A stretch of DNA of 64,000 bases from Didymella arachidicola (lineage: Eukaryota > Ascomycota > Dothideomycetes > Pleosporales > Didymellaceae), in assembly GCA_016630955.3 (NCBI GenBank), contig CM049987.1, forward strand, positions 2,170,001-2,234,000, read 5' to 3'. A model generated the notes under the pieces. It saw only the letters and a program-made list of their open reading frames with translations, ran no database searches and was not told where the DNA came from. This document shows positions 9,380 through 17,183 of the stretch, in pieces; the first letter of the stretch is position 1; each line of letters opens with the position of its first letter. The position numbers were made by a program, and so were the translations under genes.

Positions 9380-11244
9380 ACGTACCTCACGGGTAAGTGG
9401 GCCACCCTGTCTAGTGGGCCACTTTTGCCAAGACCACACCAAAACTCTCTCCCTACACTAATGCCTCAACAACAAGGTCAATCAGACGCGTTAAAAGAAG
9501 CTCGGATACAGCTTGCACTTCAAGCTATCAAACAGGATGCGAATCTCTCCCTGCGACGCGTTGCAGCTATCTTCAACGTGCCCCGAACTACACTAGCCCA
9601 ACGACGCGCTGGACAGCCCTCAAGAGTTGATTCTATGCCTAGCCGACGGTATCTGGATGAGCACGCAGAGGAGGCGATTGTTGATCACGTTCTTTACCTT
9701 ATACAGCGAGGAGAACCCCCTCGCTTGTCAGATGTGGCTGATATGGCCAATTTGCTGCGACAAGAGCGTGGAATGGCCCCTGTTGGCCGAAATTGGCCCA
9801 GTACGTTTGTAAAGCGTCAACCAAGGCTAAAAGTAAAGTTTAGTCGCAAGTATGACTACAAGAGAGCCCTCTGCGAGGATCCTGAGATAATACAGGGCTG
9901 GTTCAGCCTAGTAGCTAATGTCAAAGCTAAGTACGGCATTGTGGACGAAGACACGTACAACTTTGACGAGACTGGCTTTGCAATGGGTCAGATTACCCCT
10001 GGAGCAGTGGTTGCAGACGTAGAGAACCGAGGACGAGCAAAGCAGATACAGCCAGGCAATAAGGAGTGGGCTACGTTAATCTTAGGCGTAAATGCTGCAG
10101 GGTGGGCTATTCCACCCTTTATTATCCTTAAAGCCAAAACCCACACCACCAACTGGTCTAAGGACAAAGATCTGCCCCAGGACTGGGTAATTGGGGTCTC
10201 TGAGAACGGCTGGACCAACAACGAGCTTGGTCTTGACTGGTTGAAGCACTTTAACAGGCATACTAAGGAGCGTACCTATGGGACCCACCGTTTGCTACTT
10301 ATAGACGGCCATGAGAGCCACCAGGCCGCAGCATTCACCCAATACTGCAAAGAGAACAAGATTGTAACTCTTACAATGCCTGCGCACTCATCGCACCTCT
10401 TGCAGCTGCTTGATGTGGGTTGTTTTGCCCCTTTGAAGCGGGAGTACGGGCATCAGGTCAACAAGCTCTCGCGCAACCGGATCAACCACATAGACAAGCA
10501 GTCGTTCCTAGTATGCTTAAGAGCAGCATATAACGCGACTATCACCCCTAGCAACATCCAGGGAGGGTTCCGAGGCGCTGGATTGGTCCCCTTTGACCCA
10601 GAACGGGTCATATCAACCCTCAATGTGAGGCTGCGGACTCCATCACCCCAACTACCTACCAACAACGAGCCCTGGCAGTCCCAAACCCCCAAAAACCTGC
10701 TTGAATTTCAGTCGCAATCAACTCTAATTCGAGACAAGTATAAGAGGCAGCAGGGCAGCTCACCAAATTCAGTGTATAGCGCGCTAGAGCACTATGCAAA
10801 GGGGGGAGCAAAGGTAGCGCACCAGCTTGCGTTGATGAGAAAGGAACGTGATGAGCTTCGAGAGGCTCTAGCAGCTGCAACAGAGCGCAAATCACATAAA
10901 AGGAAGCGAATTCAAACAGGAGGGAGCATAACAGTTGAAGAGGCACAGCGTTTAACTGCTCTAAAGGAGTTTGGCGTGCGTGGTGATGGTAAGAAGCCAA
11001 AGAAGAGGATGCGCGCTGAAGGAGGTGAACTATCCCAACGACGGTGTGGAACGTGCGGAGAGACAGGGCACAACGCGCGAACGTGTAAATAACACTTATC
11101 TACCATGGACCTTGCCAGGACGTCTTCCTCAGAACCCCCATACGCGAGGTGCTGTTACTATACTACAATTTAATGTGAAGTTTGGTGTGGTCTTGGCAAA
11201 AGTGGCCCACTAGACAGGGTGGCCCACTTACCCGTGAGGTACGT
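9380..11244 (+). mobile_element. Pogo/Fot-like DNA transposon (element 3), inserted in MITE0
   Basis: Perfect 64-bp inverted repeats (9380-9443, 11181-11244, beginning ACGTACCTCACGGGTAAGTG) with TA at 9378-9379 and 11245-11246. The box AGTGGGCCAC occurs twice per TIR, 17 bp apart. The terminal ACGTACCT and the inner CCAAGACCACACC block link it both to the MITEs around it and to element 2. It carries an open transposase gene. Confidence 0.93.
9461..11092 (+). CDS. Pogo-like DDE transposase with zinc knuckle (element 3), possibly impaired
   Basis: 544 aa, close relative of the element 2 transposase with the same layout: HTH (LRRVAAIFNVPRTTLAQRR), Tc5-type HTH, DDE_1 core (aspartates about 169, 282, 318), coiled-coil, KSHKRKR basic patch and CCHC knuckle CGTCGETGHNARTC just before the stop. 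Two residues next to catalytic aspartates differ from element 2: DGHGSH has become DGHESH (GGG to GAG) and QPLDV has become QLLDV (CCA to CTG). The first, and the middle base of the second, are G-to-A and C-to-T changes of the RIP type, so the enzyme may be weakened although the frame is open. The TIRs are still identical. Confidence 0.88.
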   Translation: MPQQQGQSDALKEARIQLALQAIKQDANLSLRRVAAIFNVPRTTLAQRRAGQPSRVDSMPSRRYLDEHAEEAIVDHVLYLIQRGEPPRLSDVADMANLLRQERGMAPVGRNWPSTFVKRQPRLKVKFSRKYDYKRALCEDPEIIQGWFSLVANVKAKYGIVDEDTYNFDETGFAMGQITPGAVVADVENRGRAKQIQPGNKEWATLILGVNAAGWAIPPFIILKAKTHTTNWSKDKDLPQDWVIGVSENGWTNNELGLDWLKHFNRHTKERTYGTHRLLLIDGHESHQAAAFTQYCKENKIVTLTMPAHSSHLLQLLDVGCFAPLKREYGHQVNKLSRNRINHIDKQSFLVCLRAAYNATITPSNIQGGFRGAGLVPFDPERVISTLNVRLRTPSPQLPTNNEPWQSQTPKNLLEFQSQSTLIRDKYKRQQGSSPNSVYSALEHYAKGGAKVAHQLALMRKERDELREALAAATERKSHKRKRIQTGGSITVEEAQRLTALKEFGVRGDGKKPKKRMRAEGGELSQRRCGTCGETGHNARTCK

Positions 11245-11257
11245 TATAAGATATATA

Positions 11258-13106
11258 ACGTAAAGCACCATCGAGGCGGCCACACCATCAAACCGGCCAC
11301 TTTTCCTTGGCACTGCAACTTTTCCGTACAACACAACATGCAAGAACAACATAAGCAAGAATTAACTCAACAAGAAGGCAGAATTATTCTTGCTCTTCAG
11401 GCGTACACCAAGGGACAGTTTCAAAGCGTGCGACGCGCTGCTGCAGTCTACAACGTACGTCATCAACGGCTCTCTAATCGGCTGCACGAAATCAGATTTC
11501 GACAAGAGGCACCACCAAACAGGCAGAAGCTCTCTGTATCTAAAGAGCAAACAATTGTACAATACATACTCGACCTTGACGCACGCGGATTTACCCCCCG
11601 GCTCTCTGAGGTGGTAGATATTGCAGATAAACTTCTGGCTGTACGTGGTGGGACACCTGTTGGCAAGAACTGGGCAGAGCGATTCGTCCAGCGTACAGAG
11701 AAGCTCAAAATGGCCTTCAATCGAGCAAAGGATCGTCAGAGAATACTCCAGGAGGATCTAGCAGTTATCAGCGCCTGGTTTCAGCTCGTACGGGACACAA
11801 AAGACAAGTATGGGGTCCAGGATGATGACATCCACAACTTTGATGAGACCGGCTTCCAGATAGGAATTATTGGCTCAATGAAGGTTTTTACAGGTTCAGA
11901 GAGACGTACGAGACCAAACCTCGTCCAGCCAGGTGATCGGGAGTGGGTTACAGCTATCCAGAGCATCTGTGCTGCTGGGTATGCTATCCCACCCTTTATC
12001 ATCTACAAAGGGCGCGTACACATCTCTGCCTGGTACGAGGAGACTAACATACCGTACGACTAGAAGCTCTCTGTCTCTGAGAACGGATGGACGAACGATC
12101 AGCTCGGCCTGGAGTGGTTGAAGCACTTTGACCAGCATACAAAGGCGCGTCAGAAGGGCTCGTACAGGCTGCTCATTTTGGACGGCCATAAGAGCCACCT
12201 TAACCAGGATTTTAAGGACTACTGCCTGGAAAACATGATCCTTACCCTTTTTATGCCTGCTCACTCATCGCACATCCTCCAGCCACTTGATGTGGTGTGT
12301 TTCTCACCGTTGAAACTGAAGTACTCTCAACGCGTACGAGCCTTGGCATCCCGACGCGTCTTCCACATTAACAAAGAAGGCTTCCTTCCAGCCTTTAGGG
12401 ACGCGTTTTTCGACGTGTTTACGTACAAGAACTGCAAGAAGGCCTTTGAGGCTTCAGGGCTTGTGCCTATCGACGCGCAGCGTGTCTTGGATCGCCTAGA
12501 TGTTCAGATTCGTACGCCACCACCAGTACCCCTACTAGAAACACCGTGGCAATCCCAAACACCAAGCAATTCACATGAATTTAGGTCACAGGCAAGGCTT
12601 GTAAGGCCAGCTATCGTACAATCACCTGAAGTAGCAAGAGAGGGGTTTGCACAGCTTGTAAAAGGTGGTGGGCTTATGCTACATGAGAATGTTGTACAAG
12701 CAGCTCGCATCCGTGAGCTTGAAGAGCAGGTAGCAGTACTTACTAAGCGCAAAACCCGGAAAAGAAAGCAGATCCAGCATGGTGGTACAATAGAGTATGG
12801 TGAAGTAGCAGCCTCTATAGCTGAAAGCGCAGCTGCAGCTTGTACGGTGTTAAAAAGAGCGCGTGTTGGGAGTAGTCATGAAAGAGCACAACCAGGTCAA
12901 CGGCACTGTGGCAACTGTGGAAAGACTGGGCACAACGCGCGTACGTGCCAGAAAGATGCAGAGGAAGATTCTACATCTAATGCAAGTGCTTCGTACGCAG
13001 GTACACTAGATGGGAGTGAGTAATTGCTTGTATTGTACGTGGTGTTCGCAGTGCCAAGGAAAAGTGGCTGGTTCGATGGTGTGGCCGCCTCGATGGTGCT
13101 TTACGT
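11258..13106 (+). mobile_element. Pogo/Fot-like DNA transposon (element 4), inserted in MITE0 beside element 3
   Basis: Inverted repeats of 59 bp (11258-11316, 13048-13106, beginning ACGTAAAGCACCATCGAGGC) with two mismatches, both A/G transitions; TA at 11256-11257 and 13107-13108. The GGCCAC box is present twice per TIR, 17 bp apart. Only 13 bp separate it from element 3. The transposase gene is interrupted by a nonsense codon. Confidence 0.93.
11338..13023 (+). pseudogene. Element 4 transposase broken by one nonsense codon
   Basis: ATG at 11338 opens a frame that stops at TAG 12061-12063 and continues in the same frame to 13023, so a single codon breaks an otherwise full-length protein of about 560 residues. 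Elements 2 and 3 have QDW at the matching place, so TGG to TAG (G to A) is the likely lesion. The DDE aspartates survive in HNFDETGF, LILDGHKSH and ILQPLDVVCF, as does a C-terminal knuckle CGNCGKTGHNARTC. The third residue after the second aspartate is Lys here, Gly in element 2 and Glu in element 3. The truncated product would lack two of the three catalytic aspartates. It could still be mobilised in trans because the TIRs are nearly intact. Confidence 0.9.
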
Positions 13107-13902
13107 TATATATAATTTTAATAGGATTCTATAGTAGATCTAGAGTTACTAAGCTCTAGATATTCAATTTTCTTTCGTAAAATTAGGTAGGCAACTTACC
13201 TATAACGTACCTTACGGGCGAACACCGCACACTAGCCAACGCCGCATCTAGTTTTACTAGAGAAAACCAAACATCTAGAGGCTAATAGCTCTAGAACTAT
13301 TTTATAGAATCTTCTAAAAATTAAATATATGTATCTTATATAGGTTTACTTTTAGCCTTATAAGTAGCTTAGCTCTAGCTCTTACAGATCTAGAGGTATA
13401 GAAAAGTAGGTTTAAATAATCTCTAACGTACTTAAAGGGCGAGTGGCCTACTAGGGCGAGTGGCCTACGCAGTTTTACTAGTTAAATCTTGATTTTTACT
13501 TCTAGATAAGTCCTCTAATACTAGATATTAATTTCTAAAATTTTTATAGTAGAGCTGCAAGCAGATAAAGAAGCTATTTCTAGAATCTAGAAGCTATAGC
13601 TTTAGTAGATAAAAAGTTATTAAAAGAAAAGTAAATTGCAGGGATTATTTAGACCCACTTTTCTATACCTCTAGATCTAGAAGAGCTAGAGCTTAGCTAC
13701 TTATAAGACTTAAAGTGTACCTATATAGGATATATATATTAAATTTTTAGAAGATTCTATTAGACAATTATAGAGTTATTAGCCCCTAGATGTTTGGTTT
13801 TCCTTAGTAAAACTGCGTGGGCCACTCGCCCTAGTAGGTGTTACGATCTCCGAAGGAACAGGTACTGATAGGAAGCGGGGCATCGCTTAGTTGACAGCGT
13901 GT

Positions 13903-13915
13903 CACGTGTCACGTG
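13903..13915. promoter_or_regulatory. Double CACGTG E-box in LTR unit A
   Basis: CACGTG at 13903-13908 and again at 13910-13915, 7 bp apart. This is the core site of fungal bHLH factors (Pho4/Cbf1 type) by family knowledge; use here is an inference from its retention in both LTR units. Confidence 0.4.
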
Positions 13916-14275
13916 ATGCCTCCCGCCAAGGATGGGCCTCCGGGATGCCATAGTATCCCAGGATGCCATAACATCCCCGGATGCCATAACCTCCAGGATA
14001 TAGTTAGCACATAGGATGCAGCGGATATACCTATGTATATATTCTAGTAGGAACACAACTCTTACAGTTCGTGTTCAACCTAAGTTATCAAGTTTGTCTT
14101 TGGATCTCAAAACCCAACCTTCGAGCTAGACAGTCTACTCTGTACTACTCATCGTTACCCTGCTCTCAAGACTGACAGATCGTATCTGTACACCTTATTG
14201 CAACCAACTGTTACGATCTCTGAAGGAAACAAGGTACTGATGGGAAGCGGGGCAAGCGCTTGGATGACAGCGTGT

Positions 14276-14288
14276 CACGTGTCACGTG
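14276..14288. promoter_or_regulatory. Double CACGTG E-box in LTR unit A'
   Basis: CACGTG at 14276-14281 and 14283-14288 with the same 7-bp spacing as in unit A, although the DNA around it differs between the two units. Confidence 0.4.
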
Positions 14289-14586
14289 ACATGCGTCGAC
14301 ATCCCGCCAAGAAGCGCCATCCCAAGAATCACAGGATGCCACCACATCCCGGGAAGACAATGCATCCCGAGTTACAAGGGAACAAGGCGCATTAAGGGAT
14401 ACTCTAGCTTTCCTACTAAGTATATATTCTAGTAGGAACACAACTCTTACAGTGTGTGTTCAACCTAAGTTATCAAGTTTGTCTTTGGATCTCAAACCTA
14501 ACCTTCGAGCTAGACAGTCTACTCTGTACTACTCATCGTTACCCTGCTCTCAAGACTGACAGATCGTATCTGTACACCTTATTGCA

Positions 14587-14767
14587 ACCAACCCCTTCGG
14601 CTTCCTGTCACCGTACTCATCCCCGAGAACCAATAGAATTAGTGCTTACGAGCTTTGCTTAAAGTACGACTTCAACACCAACCCCCTCGGCTTCCTGTCA
14701 CCGTACTCATCCCTGAGAACCAATAGAATTAGTGCTTACGAGCTTTGCTTAAAGTACGACTTCAACA
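14587..14767. repeat. Tandem duplication inside the solo LTR, last unit
   Basis: About 90 bp running from ACCAACCCC to TACGACTTCAAC is present twice in direct orientation (14587-14676, 14677-14767) with very few differences. Confidence 0.85.
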
Positions 14768-15025
14768 GTAGGCCACTCGCCCTTTAAGTATGTTACAATT
14801 TACTTTTTCTTTAATAACTTATTATTTACTAAAGCTATATCTTTTAGATTTTAGAATCAGCTTCTTTATATACTTGCAGCTCTACTATAAAAAATTTAGA
14901 ATTTAATACCTAGTACTAGAGGAGTTATTTAGAAGTAAAAATAGAGGTTTAACTAGTAAAACAAGGTACGGCGTTCGCCCGTGTGCGGTGTTCGCCCGTA
15001 AGGTACGTTATAGGTACCTTATCTA

Positions 15026-15459
15026 ACGTACCTTACAGGCGAGCGGCGCACATAGGCAAGTAGCGCACCTAGTTTTACTAGGGAAAACTAAATAACTAGA
15101 TGCTAATAACTCTAGAAGTATTCTATAGAATCTTTTAAAAATTAAGTATATATATTTTATCTAGGTATACTTTAAGCCTTGTAAGTAACTAAGCTCTAGC
15201 TCTTCTAGATCTAGAGATATAGAAAAGTAGGTCTAGATAATCCCTATATTTTATATTTTCCTTAATAGCTAGTCTTCTACTCTAGCTATAGCTTCTAAAT
15301 TATAAAAAAAGCTTTTTTATATACTTGCAGCTCTACTATAAAATTTTAAGAATTTAATATCTAGAATTAGAGGACTTATTTAGAAGTAAAAATAGAGATT
15401 TAACTAGTAAAACTAGGTACACCGCTTGCCTATATGCGCTGCTTGCCTATAAGGTACGT
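15026..15459. mobile_element. MITE3, uninterrupted family member
   Basis: 434 bp between TA dinucleotides (15024-15025, 15460-15461). The left end ACGTACCTTACAGGCGAGCG and the right end read in reverse share most bases; AGGCRAGYRGCGCA occurs twice per end with 17-bp period. It gives the intact reference for the family: TIR of about 45 bp, then GTTTTACTAG, then an AT-rich non-coding body of about 330 bp. It lies two bases beyond the end of MITE0. Confidence 0.9.
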
Positions 15460-16244
15460 TATAAGATATATAAATTATAAAGAAAAGTAGAAAATCTATT
15501 TATATTTCTATATATATAACTAGATATAAGAAAAACTTACTTATTCTTAGATGCTTTTCTATTTTAGAAAGTAAAGAAAATACTCTACTATAGAAACTAG
15601 TTATCTAGCTTACTATATTTTCTTACTACTAATAATTTATTATATTCTAAAACTAAGATTAAATATATTATTAGTTCTAGATTTTAATCTTCTTTATATT
15701 TTTTATAATTTAAAAGTTATAGAAGGCTATTTTAGTATATAAAAACTTAAACTAAGAAATATCTAGTTTAGTAAGATATTATTACTAATCTAAGTAAAAA
15801 TTGTATCGAATATATAGTAAAGAAGCTTACTTTAAAAGTTTTAGCTATTTTGCTCTAGTATTAGAAGAGATGCACGGCTATGTGCAGGAATTATTTTAGT
15901 AAGGAGGTGGCTGAACTCTATATGGTCGAGCTTATATCTGCGACGTGAAATGCTCCGCATCTTGTCGCATTCTACTAAGCGCCACGAACGGCTGTTACGC
16001 CGGATCGAAGCGCTGAGTACGAGTACAGACACGAAAGAATCCGGGAATGTACCCGGCTTCTGTATTGAATGTTCGCAGCTGCAACCGCAAGAAATCTCGG
16101 ATGAACATTCAAGCTAGATATGTCAGGTACAATTTTGGCACCATGAGTTTCGTACTTCCATCACCCTTCTTTGCCAGGTGCTTCTTTCAAGTATACCACA
16201 CTTCGAACCTCAGGTCACGCACGTTCTAACACCTACGGGCCGCC
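15460..16244. other. AT-rich tract and short spacer
   Basis: Up to about 15840 the DNA is extremely AT-rich with many TATA/TAAT runs, typical of RIP-mutated repeat remains; no ends could be recognised. From about 15850 composition returns to normal, with no gene that I can support before 16245. Confidence 0.6.
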
Positions 16245-16753
16245 ATGCAGCTCACGTCACTCCTTGTAACCTGACTATTGTCCACCTCCCCGGTCGGCAC
16301 GGCTGCACCCATCGCCGATAGCAATGCTACCAGCGCTATTGACAACGTCTTCGCCCAATAAGATGCATCTTGCAACCCCACGTTCTCTACGGACCCACAA
16401 GAAAGGTGGAACAAATGACTCAGCCTCGAGAAGATAAGAGTATTCACCAAAGAGTACCATGCTGCCGAGAAGCAATGTACAGCCAACGCTTTGACCACCT
16501 TTGGAAAGAAGGGCGGGGACAAGAAGGCAAAGGAGACCTTGAAGACAAAGTGCATCAACGGCTACAATATGGGAGTAGCTGCATGGTGCGATTGTCCTAC
16601 AGCAGCTTATGATTCTATAGGTGCGCACAGAAGCGAGAGGCTGCGAACAAGGCCTGCAATGCCGCTGGTGGGAAGTCTGATGCGGGACACAAGCAAGTAG
16701 TCCAGTTCTGCAAGACTAAGGGTGCTGAGTGGCGCGCGAGGAAGGTCCAGTAA
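16245..16753 (+). pseudogene. Small secreted Cys-containing protein, inactivated by three nonsense codons
   Basis: One frame from ATG 16245 to TAA 16751-16753, with a 35-nt gap (16586-16620, GT..AG ends) that looks like a shortened intron, encodes about 158 codons. The start MQLTSLLVT.LLSTSPVGTAAP resembles a signal peptide with its cleavage region. The mature part contains spaced cysteines (DASCNPT, KQCTANA, TKCINGY, AWCAQKR, KACNAAG, VQFCKTK) and many Lys. In-frame stops are TGA 16272, TAA 16359 and TGA 16416; each can arise from CGA, CAA or CGA by one C-to-T change. The family is not recognised. Size, secretion and cysteines would fit an effector-like protein, but that is only an inference. 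Its position right beside the RIP-rich island may explain the lesions. Confidence 0.65.
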
Positions 16754-17183
16754 TTTATGTAGATAGCCATGAAGAGGAGGTAGCTAGGGAAACAATTAGA
16801 TTTGGGAAACGGTAGCAGAGGCTGGGGCGAACCTTAACGAGAGTCCTGAGAAATTAGAGCGTATATCTATTTAGACACTTACTGCAATCTGATCGTTCTT
16901 GTTAGATAGAGGGTGTCATAGTAAACCTATTTTCTGCTCTAAGAATGCGCAGTAAGAATGATGTACACCGATTCGAAAACCACAAAGATAGATTTGGAAA
17001 TGACACTTTCACAGGGTGTGTAGGCTTGTTCATGCATACATGCATTGCCACGTGTGCATTGTGCATCTTGAGGTTTAGGACAAGTGTGGTGGTGCTCGTA
17101 ACATGATCGCAATGAACCTGGAACCCGGACGAGGTGAAAACTCAAACGCTGGCACTTCAATTTGAGGGTTCTAGGAAGCGTGT
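16754..17183. other. Spacer between the secreted-protein pseudogene and the DUF1254 gene
   Basis: Contains the 3' flank of both converging genes; nothing else recognised. The long frame continuing leftwards past 17184 is an unspliced read-through of the neighbouring gene. Confidence 0.5.

Larger units (their letters stand above)
13839..14592. repeat. Tandem duplication inside the solo LTR, first unit
   Basis: Unit A 13839-14208 (370 bp) and unit A' 14209-14592 (384 bp) both run from TGTTACGATCTC to TTGCAACCAAC. The second halves are almost identical; the first halves differ by many substitutions and small indels. Unit A carries three imperfect GGATGCCATARYATCCC-like short repeats where A' has one. 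Confidence 0.85.
13839..14767. mobile_element. Solo LTR (rearranged) of an LTR retrotransposon
   Basis: Starts TGTTACGATC and ends ACTTCAACA, the TG..CA ends of LTRs, and is flanked by the 5-bp target duplication GTAGG (13834-13838 and 14768-14772). It interrupts the right TIR of MITE1. No gag-pol remains. The inside holds a tandem duplication of the first 370-384 bp and another of the last 90 bp, so it appears to be the product of unequal recombination between LTRs. A TATA-like GTATATATTCTAG lies in each copy of the first unit, a possible U3 promoter. Orientation cannot be fixed without the internal region. Confidence 0.88.
13426..14793. mobile_element. MITE1, inserted in MITE2 and split by a solo LTR
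   Basis: Left end ACGTACTTAAAGGGCGAGTG with TA at 13424-13425; right end at 14793 reads the same in reverse with one C-to-T change (ATGT for ACGT), TA at 14794-14795. AGGGCGAGTGGCCTAC occurs twice per end with 17-bp period. About 434 bp remain after removing the LTR and its 5-bp duplication. The body is colinear, in opposite orientation, with MITE2 and MITE3. Confidence 0.88.
13205..15008. mobile_element. MITE2, inserted in MITE0 and split by MITE1
   Basis: Ends ACGTACCTTACGGGCGAACA at both sides (right end read in reverse from 15008), TA at 13203-13204 and 15009-15010. Without its insertion it is about 434 bp, AT-rich and non-coding. The right TIR has the box GGGCGAACRCCG twice, 17 bp apart; the left one is partly mutated. 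The body begins and ends with the shared GTTTTACTAG block of this MITE family. Confidence 0.85.
9097..15019. mobile_element. Outer RIP-like MITE (MITE0) hosting six further insertions
   Basis: The left end at 9097 (ACGTACCTTACGGGCGAGTC, TA at 9095-9096) continues with an AT-rich body to 9379. The body resumes as scraps between inserted elements (11245-11257 and 13107-13204) and ends near 15019, where the degraded right end differs from the left largely by C-to-T/G-to-A changes (TA at 15020-15021). Its own sequence sums to about 400 bp and resembles MITE1-3 in body (blocks such as AGAGCTAGAGCTTAGCTACT). It contains elements 3 and 4 and the MITE2/MITE1/solo-LTR nest. Its left TIR shows only one GGGCGAG box. 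The exact right boundary is uncertain by a few bases. Confidence 0.7.

Noticed and set aside
13950..14020. Three short GGATGCCAT repeats, CRISPR-like at first sight
   Set aside because: They are imperfect 20-22 bp repeats inside an LTR of a eukaryotic genome, without spacers of constant type or cas genes.
16939..17183. Cys-rich C-terminal tail of the DUF1254 protein
   Set aside because: Arises only if the 46-nt intron at 17267-17312 is read through; splicing gives the family-typical end.
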